From: an uncultured Bacteroidales bacterium
GTDB taxonomy: Bacteria > Bacteroidota > Bacteroidia > Bacteroidales > Paludibacteraceae
Reading direction: 5' to 3'
NCBI GenBank assembly: GCA_934728255.1
Contig: CAKVEC010000004.1
Span: forward strand, 170,312-234,311
DNA length: 64,000 nt
Position 1 is the first letter of the stretch, and each line of letters starts with the position of its first letter. Both the position numbers and the translations under genes were made by a program. Below are positions 7,302-16,234 of the stretch, piece by piece. The notes under the pieces are model-generated. The model had not been told where the DNA came from. It made no database searches and saw only the letters and a list, made by a program, of their open reading frames with translations.

Positions 7302-9119
7302 TTAGAACCGTTTGCTGATCTCCTCTTCAGTCATTAGGGCAATCACTCTCTTTCCATCGGGCGTGCGCTGATAGGCCGGCAATGCAAACAGATGTGTCAG
7401 CAAGTCGCGCATCTCCTCCATTGTCAGCGTTTTGCCATAAGGGATAGCCGTGTCGCTTGCCAATGAGAGTGCAATCTTATGCCGCCATTCGTCCCGTGCA
7501 TTCGCCCCCGTTTCGCGCACCACTTGCAGGATATGCTGCAGTATCGGCAGTGCATTCTGCTGACCTAATTGCGCAGGCACGCCGTTGATGCTGTATGACG
7601 TCTTGCCAAACTGCTCCATATCGAACCCTATCGTCCGCAAGTCGTCCAACACAGGTGCAATAAGCAACATATCATCGGGCGTCAAATCCAATATCTCAGG
7701 GAAAAGCAACTGTTGCATCGGGGCTTTGGCACTCTGCCATTCGTGGATATACTGACTATATAGTACGCACACGTGTGCGCGATACTGGTTGATCAGCAGC
7801 ACCCCCTGCGGAATGGATAGTAAGATATACTTGCCCGCATACTGCCACGGCGTCAGCGTAGCCATATCTATATCAAACAGCGTCGGCATCTCTGCCTGCG
7901 GCTGCGGTTCCCAACAGGGTGCAACCTCGCTCGGTTGTGTTGGGAACAGTTTTTCCCAACCGCTCACCGCCGGTTTCTCTGCCGAGACAAACGTGCTGCG
8001 TGTCTTAAACGGGTTGTAAGTCGGGTCGAACAGCACTTTCGGTGCTGTTGCAGGGCGCACATCATCTGTCGGTACCGGCATATCTATCTCCCCGTCACGA
8101 TTAAAATCAATGGTAGGCGCAAGCGTAAACTTACCCAAAGCCTCACGCACTGAGGCAAGCAGTATCTGGAAGATTGTCTGTTCGTCGGCAAACTTGATTT
8201 CCGTTTTCGTCGGATGGATATTAACGTCTATTGCCTCCGGCGCGATGTCGAAATAGATAAAGAACGACGGCTGATAATCCCCGGGCAGCATACCTGAGTA
8301 CGCCGTTTGCACCGCTTTCTGGAAATACGGATGGCGCATATACCGCCCGTTCACAAAGAAATACTGCTGCGCATTCTTGCCCGCTGTTTCGGGTTTGCTG
8401 ACAAATCCGCGGATAGATACCAAGTCGGTGTCCGTCTTTATATCAACCAATCCCGAGGTATAATTTCTCCCCGTTCCCTTGCCAAACACCGCCTCTATAC
8501 GCTGTTTCTCTGTCCCCGCAGGCAGTTCGAGCATTATCTCGTCATTGTTTACAAACGTGAACTGCACCTTCGGATAAACCAATACAATACGATAGAAATC
8601 CGTCAGCAAGTTGCGCAATTCAGTCTGGTCGGTCTTCAGGAACTTCCGCCGCACAGGTACATTATAAAACAGGTTCTTCACCTTGAAATTTGTCCCCACC
8701 GGGCATTGGCACGGCTCTTGCGACAACACTTCCGATCCGGCTATCTCAAGCCGTGTTCCCATCTCGTCTTGTGCACGGCGTGTCAATAGTTCTATCTGCG
8801 CCACAGCGCAAATACTTGCCAATGCTTCGCCACGGAAGCCCATTGTGCGAAGAGAGAATAGATCCGAGGCGGTTTGTATCTTCGACGTAGCGTGCCGTTC
8901 AAAAGCCATACGCGCATCGGTCTCGCTCATACCCGAACCGTCATCCACCACCTGCAATAATGTCCGCCCTGCATCGCGCACAATCACTTGGATATGGGTT
9001 GCCCCCGCATCCAAACTATTCTCCACCAACTCTTTCAAGCACGAAGCGGGGCGTTGTATCACCTCGCCTGCCGCTATCTGATTGGCGACACTATCCGGTA
9101 AAAGATGAATGATGTCCAT
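7302..9119 (-). CDS. mutL: DNA mismatch repair protein MutL
   Basis: A 605-residue MutL. The GHKL ATPase motifs are intact near the N-terminus: LKELVENSLDAGA (about 28-40), DDGSGM and TMGFRGEALASI, followed by GTNFKVKNLFYNVPVRRKF and the transducer domain. A variable linker (about 320-420) leads to the C-terminal dimerisation domain. The ATG at 9117-9119 is chosen over a TTG two codons upstream. MutL links mismatch recognition by MutS to strand removal. The small membrane-protein gene ends 28 bp upstream, so the two are probably cotranscribed. Confidence 0.95.
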   Translation of the reverse strand: MDIIHLLPDSVANQIAAGEVIQRPASCLKELVENSLDAGATHIQVIVRDAGRTLLQVVDDGSGMSETDARMAFERHATSKIQTASDLFSLRTMGFRGEALASICAVAQIELLTRRAQDEMGTRLEIAGSEVLSQEPCQCPVGTNFKVKNLFYNVPVRRKFLKTDQTELRNLLTDFYRIVLVYPKVQFTFVNNDEIMLELPAGTEKQRIEAVFGKGTGRNYTSGLVDIKTDTDLVSIRGFVSKPETAGKNAQQYFFVNGRYMRHPYFQKAVQTAYSGMLPGDYQPSFFIYFDIAPEAIDVNIHPTKTEIKFADEQTIFQILLASVREALGKFTLAPTIDFNRDGEIDMPVPTDDVRPATAPKVLFDPTYNPFKTRSTFVSAEKPAVSGWEKLFPTQPSEVAPCWEPQPQAEMPTLFDIDMATLTPWQYAGKYILLSIPQGVLLINQYRAHVCVLYSQYIHEWQSAKAPMQQLLFPEILDLTPDDMLLIAPVLDDLRTIGFDMEQFGKTSYSINGVPAQLGQQNALPILQHILQVVRETGANARDEWRHKIALSLASDTAIPYGKTLTMEEMRDLLTHLFALPAYQRTPDGKRVIALMTEEEISKRF

Positions 9120-9147
9120 ATTCAACAGCCCATATCCGGCAGTTAGA

Positions 9148-9381
9148 TTATAGGATTACATAAAATGCAATAATCAACATCGCCAGCAGCGCAATCCAAA
9201 ACGCCAGTTTCGATTTCTTGCGCTGTCGCAGTTGCGTCATATTCTTCTCGTGTTCCTCACGAAAAGACCCGCGATGGAGGTGCTCCCTACGCTCCTTGCG
9301 TTCCTCCTTGTCCTTATCATAGTAGATAGGACGATAATCCCACTCGCGGGGCTTGGGTACTTTCGGAAAAAGCACAGACAT
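9148..9381 (-). CDS. Small membrane protein with basic N-terminal domain
   Basis: A 77-residue protein whose N-terminal two thirds are highly charged (KDKEERKERREHLHR, then many Lys and Arg) and whose last 20 residues are one hydrophobic helix ending AFYVIL. This suggests a C-terminally anchored inner-membrane protein. ATG 9379-9381 is preferred to an in-frame TTG two codons earlier. It lies directly before mutL. Similar short proteins occur next to mutL in Bacteroidales, but I know no function. Confidence 0.65.
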   Translation of the reverse strand: MSVLFPKVPKPREWDYRPIYYDKDKEERKERREHLHRGSFREEHEKNMTQLRQRKKSKLAFWIALLAMLIIAFYVIL

Positions 9382-9481
9382 ATTCAATTAAAAATTAACA
9401 ATTAACATACAGAGCAGTCCCCAATGACCCTAAAGTCCTTAATATCCTTAAAAGCCCCTATCACTTCTGCGGACAATAAAC

Positions 9482-9522
9482 AAAAAGGGTCTGCCCGACA
9501 ATTCCGTCAGGCAAACCCTTTT
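9482..9522 (-). terminator. Terminator of the OmpA/TPR lipoprotein gene
   Basis: On the minus strand AAAAGGGTTTGCC pairs with GGCAGACCCTTTT around a short inner stem and is followed by TTTTTGTTT. It begins 13 bp after the stop codon. Confidence 0.85.
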
Positions 9523-9534
9523 ATGAGAGTAAAC

Positions 9535-11217
9535 TTACTTTACGATTGCCTGGAATGCAGCATCCTCTGCATACTTAGCGAACTCAATATCTTTCTGTGC
9601 CTTAGCCTTCAACGAAGCGTCTTTGGCAACTGCCACTTTCATATTGCTGTAAACGGCCTCGCGGTCATTGGTGCGAGCAGCCACTACAGCGGTCAGATAC
9701 GCAGTTGTAGCATTCGGCTCTTTTACGTTAGCCAAGGTCTGGCGAGCAGCAGCATAGTCCTCGTTCAGGATCTGCTGAACAGCAGCGTTGTTGGTAGCCG
9801 CATTGCCGTAAGCCGACTTAGCAGCCTTGTAGTCGCCCTTCATAGTGTAGAACGTACCCATAGCAGCCGACAAGTTACCCTGTGTACCGGCAGCCTTACC
9901 AAGGTACTCCTCGGCTTTCTTCAGATCATTGTCAGCCATTGCTGCCAAACCTGCATTATAGTTCACATCTGCATTGTTCGGAGCAATCTCCAATGCCTTG
10001 CCATAAGCACGACGAGCCTCAGCGATATTACCCTGTTCAAAGTAGATCATACCCATATTGTTGTATGCACGATAGTCGCCGAACTGCGAAGCCACTTTCT
10101 GATAAATAGCAATTTTCTCTGCATTGTCGTTGGTCAGCGTAGCCGCATAGAGCAACTCCTCCACGTTCAATTGTGCAGGGTCGTTCTTTGCCAACTCTTT
10201 AATCTCTTCGTCCGACTTTCCAATCAGGTCGGTAGTCAGAATCAAGCGGCTGCGACGCAATTCGGGCAGAATATCCTCGGCAATAGTTTTGTACACACTG
10301 CTCAAGTTCTTGATTTGCGCTTCGCGCTCCTCGGGATCGCTATACATACTCAGCACACGCAAAACCAAGTCTTTGTCCTGCATATTGCTATTCTCCATAG
10401 CAGCCTGGAAACCTGCCCAGTCCTCTGCAGTAATCTCCGAAGCGATGTCGGTTTTAACCTTATCTTTCTTCAGTTGTTTCTGCAAGAATTTCTGCGCATT
10501 CTTCTGACGGTCGGTAGCCAATTTGGTATTCAAATCCAAACCGCCTTCGGGGCTGGCATAACCGCTTACTTCCAATTTGTTGATAGCCTTCTTCTCATTT
10601 TCATCAGCCTCCTTGATAGCCGCACGCAGGTCCTTCATTTCCTGACTGCCGGTCTCCGAACTGCGGAGATTCGACTGTTGGATAAGGAACTTGATGTCTG
10701 CCTCTTGCATCTCTTGGATAACACGCTGGAACTTATCCGGGGTGATAGCCGCCTTGTTATCGCCGGCTTTTGCCAATTTTGCTGTAGCCATCAAACCGTC
10801 TGCTATTTTCAAATCAGGAATCTCAATCTCTTTCTTGCCTACTTTTGCCGTAAAACGCAAGTAGAGTTCCGATTTATCCATTGCAGGAACGTAATCAAAA
10901 CTGCAAGATTGGCTGTAAGTGCCGCCATTCTTGTAACTTACCTTTTTGCCGTTCTCTTTTACTTTCTCACCCACATAAGTTACTGCTTCGCCTACCGACT
11001 CTTGACCGGCATATTTCAGCACCGGAGTAACGGTCAAAACGCCTTTTTTGGCAAATTTCTTTACAGGGAACGTACCCGTAATGTCCGCATTTACCTTATC
11101 CCCGACTACGGTAAGCGGGTTCGGATTAACAGTAATCTCTTCCGGTTTCGGCAGAGTCTTGCTGCAAGATGCCAACATTGCCACAGCAATGATCGACAAT
11201 AATAAACCTTTTTTCAT
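9535..11217 (-). CDS. OmpA-like/TPR outer-membrane lipoprotein
   Basis: A 560-residue protein starting MKKGLLLSII with lipobox LASC (Cys about 18). ATG 11217 is chosen because it gives a normal lipoprotein signal; upstream in-frame codons lie across the promoter. Residues about 20-150 are beta-rich. About 165-330 contain an OmpA-like segment with the line LEVSGYASPEGG. About 365-480 contain TPR helices (YRAYNNMGMIYFEQGNIAEARRAY is one unit; NADVNYNAGLAAM starts the next). The family is conserved in Bacteroidota and thought to sit at the outer-membrane/peptidoglycan interface. It has its own promoter and terminator, so it is monocistronic. Confidence 0.8.
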   Translation of the reverse strand: MKKGLLLSIIAVAMLASCSKTLPKPEEITVNPNPLTVVGDKVNADITGTFPVKKFAKKGVLTVTPVLKYAGQESVGEAVTYVGEKVKENGKKVSYKNGGTYSQSCSFDYVPAMDKSELYLRFTAKVGKKEIEIPDLKIADGLMATAKLAKAGDNKAAITPDKFQRVIQEMQEADIKFLIQQSNLRSSETGSQEMKDLRAAIKEADENEKKAINKLEVSGYASPEGGLDLNTKLATDRQKNAQKFLQKQLKKDKVKTDIASEITAEDWAGFQAAMENSNMQDKDLVLRVLSMYSDPEEREAQIKNLSSVYKTIAEDILPELRRSRLILTTDLIGKSDEEIKELAKNDPAQLNVEELLYAATLTNDNAEKIAIYQKVASQFGDYRAYNNMGMIYFEQGNIAEARRAYGKALEIAPNNADVNYNAGLAAMADNDLKKAEEYLGKAAGTQGNLSAAMGTFYTMKGDYKAAKSAYGNAATNNAAVQQILNEDYAAARQTLANVKEPNATTAYLTAVVAARTNDREAVYSNMKVAVAKDASLKAKAQKDIEFAKYAEDAAFQAIVK

Positions 11218-11319
11218 ACGTATAAATTTGAGTTTTGTTAATATATTCATATTTCCACTCGTAGAACCGCTTTTGTCCGTTTTGATATAGGACATACCAG
11301 CGCACTACCTTTTGCGCTG

Positions 11320-11351
11320 CAAAATTACAAAACTTTTTCCATTCTTGCAAC
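11320..11351 (-). promoter_or_regulatory. Promoter of the OmpA/TPR lipoprotein gene
   Basis: On the minus strand the -7 box TAATTTTG (11320-11327) is preceded at 20 bp by GTTG (11348-11351), a near match to the -33 TTTG. The inferred leader is about 95 nt. Confidence 0.7.
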
Positions 11352-11447
11352 ATTCTTTTCTATTTTTCCTACGACCACTCTTAAAAAGGTCGCACACATA
11401 CCCTTTTCGACGGCGAATCTATCCCAATCACCCAATACAAGGCATTT

Positions 11448-12008
11448 TCAAAATCCATACTTTTTCAAGGTCAGATAAACGCGGTCGATCGGGAAACCCA
11501 TCACATTGAAATAACTGCCCACCATCTTTTCCACACCGATATAGCCGATATATTCCTGCACCCCGTATGCCCCCGCTTTGTCCAACGGACGGTAGCGCTC
11601 CACATAATAGTCGATTTCAGCATCCGTCAGCCCGCGGAATGTAACGTCCGTGCAATCGACAAACGACTCCTGCGAAGTGGTCGTAGTCAGACTGACCCCC
11701 GTATAGACTTGGTGGGTATGCCCGCTCAGGCAGTGCAACATCTGTTTCGCTTCCTCCAAACTATGCGGTTTGCCGAGCATTCGCCCGTTGAGCCAAACAA
11801 TCGTATCAGCAGTGATAAGCAACTCATCGGGGCACAAACCGGTATATGCCTGCGCTTTCTCACGCGATATATAGAGAGGAATATCCCCCGCTTGCAATTC
11901 GGCGGGGAAATGTTCGTCCGTATCAATAGTAACAGCCTCAAAGGGTATATCCAGCCCCGCTAGCAGACTGCGGCGGCGAGGGGATTGAGAACCGAGAATT
12001 AAACGCAT
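11448..12008 (-). CDS. maf: Maf-like nucleoside triphosphate pyrophosphatase
   Basis: A 186-residue cytoplasmic protein with the Maf signature near the start (LGSQSPRRRSLLAGL) and the catalytic region ITADTIVWLNGRMLGKP (about 65-81), followed by LSGHTHQVYTGV and the conserved C-terminal DKAGAYGVQ and GSYFNVMGFP. Maf enzymes hydrolyse non-canonical or pyrimidine NTPs to monophosphates. The length is typical. It lies downstream of the UbiA-type gene, separated by two short tandem repeats. Confidence 0.92.
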   Translation of the reverse strand: MRLILGSQSPRRRSLLAGLDIPFEAVTIDTDEHFPAELQAGDIPLYISREKAQAYTGLCPDELLITADTIVWLNGRMLGKPHSLEEAKQMLHCLSGHTHQVYTGVSLTTTTSQESFVDCTDVTFRGLTDAEIDYYVERYRPLDKAGAYGVQEYIGYIGVEKMVGSYFNVMGFPIDRVYLTLKKYGF

Positions 12009-12023
12009 TGGAACAATAAAAAA

Positions 12024-12056
12024 GTCAGGTGGATGTCTGGAGGATGTCTGGAGGAT
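12024..12056. repeat. Three tandem 11-bp units (GTCTGGAGGAT)
   Basis: Units at 12024-12034 (variant), 12035-12045 and 12046-12056 (identical). This lies upstream of the maf start and next to the 7-bp repeat at 12065-12119. Confidence 0.85.
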
Positions 12057-12064
12057 AGCCTACC

Positions 12065-12119
12065 TCATTGTGCATTGTGCATTGTGCATTGTGCATTGTG
12101 CATTGTGCATTGTGCATTA
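12065..12119. repeat. Heptanucleotide tandem repeat, seven copies of CATTGTG
   Basis: Seven perfect copies of CATTGTG followed by a partial CATT. The tract fills the gap between maf and the stop codon of the UbiA-type gene. The same heptamer occurs at 24216-24247 inside a coding sequence and in degenerate form at 14865-14890 and 27578-27605. Confidence 0.95.
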
Positions 12120-12121
12120 CT

Positions 12122-13081
12122 CTACAGCATTCGCATAATCACAAAACTGAACAACATTCCGAGGAACATGATCAGTTTCATCAGCCCTTGCGCCCCGCGA
12201 TAGTCCGATGGGATACGCGCCGCCCACAGCAGCCATAGTTCACACGCAAAGGGTATCTGCAACCCGAACACCATATAGCGCGTGGACAGCGACTGCCATA
12301 TGTGCGGGAATGGCAGCAGCGCATACCATACATATACGATCAGCCCCATCGTCAACACAATCAGCATAGTTACAATCACTTTCGTCCACGTCTCCCCGAG
12401 GCGGATAGGTAATGTTCTACATTCCATCTCGCGGTCGCCCTGCTGATCTTGCATATCCTTGATAATCTCGCGTACCAGCGTGCAGAGAAAAGCAAACAGT
12501 GCAAACCCGCCCAACCAAACATACAGGTCATGCTCCAGCGGGGTGTATTCCAGTAGCACGCCATACCGGCTGCGCAACAATCCGACATTGGCAAAAGCAA
12601 TCACAAGCGGTGTCAATGCGGCTACAAACGCCACCACTATATTGCCTATCAAAAAACGCCGCTTGTAACTCGACGAATAGAACCACAACAGCCCCGGTAC
12701 AAACACATAAACGATTGCCACCGACCAACTGCGCACCAACCATGCCGCCGCTAATCCGCACACCATACCTACTCCGCCCAATGCCCAACCAATCCGCACA
12801 GCAGCGGTTTTACTTACGGTGTTGGTTACTATCAGTTTGTCAGGACGGTTGATACGATCTATCTTCACATCAAAATAGTCGTTCACCACATACCCTCCTG
12901 CAGCCACACAGATGGTTGCCACAATCAGAATTAGTAAAACATACCACGGCAGTTGCTCGCCGTAGAGTTGGCTGTCCAGTATCGGCACCGCCACCCATTT
13001 CTCCATCACCCACAGCAGTATGACAATAAAGATCAGGTTTTGATAGCGGATAAGTCGCAGAATATCTCCTATTTTTTGCAC
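12122..13081 (-). CDS. UbiA-family membrane prenyltransferase
   Basis: A 319-residue integral membrane protein with about eight hydrophobic helices. The first Asp-rich prenyl-diphosphate motif is NDYFDVKIDRINRPDK (about 86-101). The second is weaker, DMQDQQGD (about 208-215). Close Bacteroidota relatives are usually annotated as geranylgeranylglycerol-phosphate geranylgeranyltransferase, but the prenyl acceptor is not proven. Its start overlaps the 3' end of the GH13 gene by 13 bp, so the two are cotranscribed, with maf probably following. Confidence 0.85.
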   Translation of the reverse strand: MQKIGDILRLIRYQNLIFIVILLWVMEKWVAVPILDSQLYGEQLPWYVLLILIVATICVAAGGYVVNDYFDVKIDRINRPDKLIVTNTVSKTAAVRIGWALGGVGMVCGLAAAWLVRSWSVAIVYVFVPGLLWFYSSSYKRRFLIGNIVVAFVAALTPLVIAFANVGLLRSRYGVLLEYTPLEHDLYVWLGGFALFAFLCTLVREIIKDMQDQQGDREMECRTLPIRLGETWTKVIVTMLIVLTMGLIVYVWYALLPFPHIWQSLSTRYMVFGLQIPFACELWLLWAARIPSDYRGAQGLMKLIMFLGMLFSFVIMRML

Positions 13082-14760
13082 GTCTTTTTAGTTTTATTTA
13101 TGGTTGTCTTGCGTGTCATTTTCGGCGTGATACGCAGGATTGCCCCTTTCCATGCGGGCAAAGTAATGCACGTCGGTTCAGAGGTAGTAAAAGTCAGGTT
13201 CGGATAAACCGTATCCGTCAGCAGATCCACCGCTTCGGCGTGCAGTATCTCATCCTGCTCCAGATAGACAAACGCATCGGCAGGGATATTGATATGCATA
13301 TCCACTTGTCGGTCATCAAAGTTCAGCGCAATCAGCAGCACTTCATCGCCTGCTTTGCGCAGGTAAGCATACTGCTCGTGCTTGTTGAAACCGCCGTTTT
13401 GAGCATACTCCAAGTCATACATCTTGCCACTATTGATAGCTTGGTTATCCCGTGCCAAGGTCAGAAGGCGTTGATAGAATGCACGCAACTGCCGCTGCTC
13501 ATCGTCCAAACCCGCACCGTCGAACTTGCCATGGTTCGCCCATGCCTGCAGCGATTTCACACCCCAATAGTCAAATATCGTTGTGCGTCCGTCCATGCCC
13601 GAGAAGCCCTCCATATCCATTCCCCGCTCGCCTAATTCCTGACCCGCATACACTAATACAGGGTTTTTGTGCAGCGTGGCGGCGGTAATCATCGCAGGTT
13701 CGGCACAAGCCCCCCGCCCGCAGAAAAAACCGCTCGCAATACGTTGTTCGTCATGGTTCTCAAGGAAATAGACCATATGGTCAAGTATGTCCCCTTGCGC
13801 CATCCATTGCATCGTGATGCCTTCTACCGCCCAGTTCTTGCTCGTTACGCCGCGCAGATAGTCATACATACCCACTTTATCGTACAGATAGTCGAACCCC
13901 GCATTCAGGTACGGGCGATACAGCCCCGGATTGTAGCACTCACCCATAAACTGTACCTCGGGATAGGCCTGTTTCACCTGCGGCAACGCCCATGCGAAGA
14001 ACTCCACAGGCACCATCTCCGCCATATCCACACGGAACATATCCACGTGCTTACCCGCCCAGAAAAGCAGAATATCGCGCATCTTCTCCCACGTATTGGG
14101 TATCGGTTCAAACTGTTTCTCGCCGCCCCCCTGATAGAATACACCGTAATTCAGTTTCACGGTCTCATACCAGTCGTTGCGCGACGGGTGCGCTGTAAAG
14201 CAGTCGTTGCCCGTCGCCCGTGCAGGATATTCATTATATCCCTGTATATCAAAATCGGGTTGGAACTTCTCCCCCGGGATATAATAAAAATTGTTGAGCG
14301 GTGAGAATGCCCAGTTCGGATTGTCATCCTCGCCCAGGTCGCGCACCCCCGCAGGCTTACACTCCGAGTGGTACTCTCGCGCCACATGGTTCGGCACAAA
14401 ATCCATCACCACTTTCAGTCCCGCTTTGTGTGTACGTGCCACCAGTGCCTCGAACTCCCGCATACGCTTCGGCTCGTCCGTCGCCAGATCTGGATCGACA
14501 TCATAGTAATCGGTAATGGCATACGGACTCCCCGCCATACCTTTGACAATGGCAGCGGTGTTGCGCTCTGCGGTCGCATGACGGATGACACCCGTGTACC
14601 AAACATGGGTAGCACCCAAGTCGGCAATCGACTTGAGTGCTTTAGGCGTTATATCTGCAAACTTGCCGCAACCGTTCTCCTCGCGTGTACCATTATGCTT
14701 CCGCGTTTCATTATAGTTGCCGAAAAGTCGGGGCAATAGTTGATAGATAATCGGTTTCAT
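13069..14760 (-). CDS. Cytoplasmic alpha-amylase-family glycoside hydrolase (GH13)
   Basis: A 563-residue (beta/alpha)8 GH13 protein without a signal peptide. Visible GH13 regions are VMDFVPNHV (region I), MFRVDMAEM (region II, nucleophile Asp), VQFMGECYNPG (region III, acid/base Glu) and FLENHDEQR (region IV, transition-state Asp). ATG 14758-14760 is chosen; an upstream ATG adds only eight polar residues. The very C-terminus is Lys/Thr-rich. It probably degrades intracellular glycogen or maltodextrins. It overlaps the UbiA-type gene by 13 bp. Confidence 0.9.
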   Translation of the reverse strand: MKPIIYQLLPRLFGNYNETRKHNGTREENGCGKFADITPKALKSIADLGATHVWYTGVIRHATAERNTAAIVKGMAGSPYAITDYYDVDPDLATDEPKRMREFEALVARTHKAGLKVVMDFVPNHVAREYHSECKPAGVRDLGEDDNPNWAFSPLNNFYYIPGEKFQPDFDIQGYNEYPARATGNDCFTAHPSRNDWYETVKLNYGVFYQGGGEKQFEPIPNTWEKMRDILLFWAGKHVDMFRVDMAEMVPVEFFAWALPQVKQAYPEVQFMGECYNPGLYRPYLNAGFDYLYDKVGMYDYLRGVTSKNWAVEGITMQWMAQGDILDHMVYFLENHDEQRIASGFFCGRGACAEPAMITAATLHKNPVLVYAGQELGERGMDMEGFSGMDGRTTIFDYWGVKSLQAWANHGKFDGAGLDDEQRQLRAFYQRLLTLARDNQAINSGKMYDLEYAQNGGFNKHEQYAYLRKAGDEVLLIALNFDDRQVDMHINIPADAFVYLEQDEILHAEAVDLLTDTVYPNLTFTTSEPTCITLPAWKGAILRITPKMTRKTTINKTKKTCKK

Positions 14761-14864
14761 GTTGCTCGAATTTTGGTTATACATAGCACATTACGAATAC
14801 TGTGCCAAAATACCAACCCACGGCACCGGAAAAGTTAATCGGCTCGTGTTTTGCGAACAATTAC

Positions 14865-14890
14865 GCATTGTGCATTATGCATTGTGCATT
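14865..14890. repeat. Degenerate heptamer repeat (GCATTGT / GCATTAT)
   Basis: Three 7-bp units plus a partial unit; the last bases form part of the ackA stop codon. It belongs to the same family as the perfect repeat at 12065-12119. Confidence 0.8.
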
Positions 14891-16082
14891 AAACAAGCGC
14901 CTGCGTATCGCTCGCTATCATCAACTCCTCGTCGGTCGGGATAACGCACATCGTTACCTTGCTTCCCGGGGTAGAGATTATCGCTTCGTCGCCGTGGATA
15001 CCCGCATTCTTCTGCTCGTCTAATTCCGCACCGAGGTAGGTAAAACCTTTGGCAATCTCGCCGCGGATATAGGCATCGTTCTCACCGATACCGCCCGTGA
15101 ACACAATAATATCCACACCGTTCATAGCCGCAGCATACGCACCGATATATTTCTTTACGCGGTAGATAAACATCTTGCGCGCCAGGTCGGCACGCTCGTT
15201 ACCCGCCTTGATGGCAGCATCGATGTCGCGCGCATCACTTGATACACCGCTTACGCCCATCAAACCGGATTTTTTGTTCACAAGGTTGTTAAACTCGGCT
15301 GTCGTCAAGTGCTCCTTATCCATAATATAGGTCGCTGCCCCCAAGTCAAGGTCCCCCGAACGGGTACCCATCATCAAGCCTTCCACCGGAGTCAAACCCA
15401 TCGATGTATCTACCGACTTGCCGTCCATTACGGCCGCACACGAACCGCCATTACCGATATGCGCGGTAATAATTTTCTTACCCTGCGGGTTCACACCAAG
15501 ATATTCGCACACACGTGCCGATACATAGCGATGACTCGTGCCATGGAAACCATAACGACGGATGGCATATTTCTCATACAACTCGTACGGCAGAGCATAC
15601 ATATACGCATAGTCGGGCATCGTCTGATGGAAAGCCGTATCGAATACAGCCACTTGCGGCACACCCGGCAGGGTCTTTTCGATAGCCTCTATACCCTTTA
15701 GGTTCGCTGGGTTGTGCAGTGGAGCCAATTCGGCGCACTTCACAATCATCTCTTTCACCTCGGGGGTAATCAGCACCGATTTGTTAAATTTCTCGCCGCC
15801 ATGCACCACACGGTGTCCTACGGCCTCTATCTCTTTCAAGTCTTTGATGCAACCGATCTTCTCATCCACCAACGTATCGAGAATCAACTGAATACCCACC
15901 GTATGTTCAGGCATATTCTTCTCGATTCTCACCTTCTCGCCATTCGGCAGTTTCACCTGCAGAAACGAGTCCGCCAAACCGATTTTCTCTACACCGCCCT
16001 GGGCCATCACGGTCTTGCTCTCCATATCGAAGAGTTTATACTTTATACTACTGCTACCGCAGTTCAAAACCAATATCTTCAT
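14889..16082 (-). CDS. ackA: Acetate kinase
   Basis: A 397-residue ASKHA-fold kinase. Signatures are LVLNCGSSSIKYKLFD at the N-terminus, VGHRVVHGGEKF (about 86-97), FDTAFHQTMP (about 149-158), HGTSHRYVS, AHIGNGGS and FTGGIGEND near the end. It converts acetyl phosphate and ADP to acetate and ATP, completing acetate fermentation with Pta. The pta gene lies upstream on the same strand, but a terminator and a 9-bp repeat sit between them, so ackA expression may depend on readthrough or on a promoter I cannot identify. Confidence 0.97.
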   Translation of the reverse strand: MKILVLNCGSSSIKYKLFDMESKTVMAQGGVEKIGLADSFLQVKLPNGEKVRIEKNMPEHTVGIQLILDTLVDEKIGCIKDLKEIEAVGHRVVHGGEKFNKSVLITPEVKEMIVKCAELAPLHNPANLKGIEAIEKTLPGVPQVAVFDTAFHQTMPDYAYMYALPYELYEKYAIRRYGFHGTSHRYVSARVCEYLGVNPQGKKIITAHIGNGGSCAAVMDGKSVDTSMGLTPVEGLMMGTRSGDLDLGAATYIMDKEHLTTAEFNNLVNKKSGLMGVSGVSSDARDIDAAIKAGNERADLARKMFIYRVKKYIGAYAAAMNGVDIIVFTGGIGENDAYIRGEIAKGFTYLGAELDEQKNAGIHGDEAIISTPGSKVTMCVIPTDEELMIASDTQALV

Positions 16083-16136
16083 ATCTCTATATAATTTTAT
16101 TTGTTATTATCTTCTATCTCTCTATGTAATAGCCTC

Positions 16137-16181
16137 CTAGAATTTCTAGTTCTTCTAGTTCTTCTATTTTTTCTACTATCT
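16137..16181. repeat. Five tandem 9-bp units (CTAGTTCTT type)
   Basis: Units start at 16137, 16146, 16155, 16164 and 16173; the second and third are identical (CTAGTTCTT). The tract lies upstream of ackA, just after the pta terminator. It closely resembles the repeat upstream of sufB. Confidence 0.85.
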
Positions 16182-16189
16182 CCCAAAAA

Positions 16190-16225
16190 ACGCAAAAAGA
16201 AGGTCGTCTGTCTCCAAGACGACCT
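16190..16225 (-). terminator. Terminator of pta
   Basis: AGGTCGTCT (minus strand, from 16225) pairs with AGACGACCT ending at 16201, followed by TTCTTTTTGCGTTTTTT. It lies between pta and ackA. Confidence 0.85.
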
Positions 16226-16234
16226 CCCTATGCA

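Noticed and set aside
9424..11202. 592-residue plus-strand open frame opposite the OmpA/TPR lipoprotein gene
   Set aside because: It is the antisense of a well-supported gene with signal peptide, promoter and terminator; the translation is Cys/Ser/Leu-rich and has no domain. A long antisense frame here follows from codon bias.
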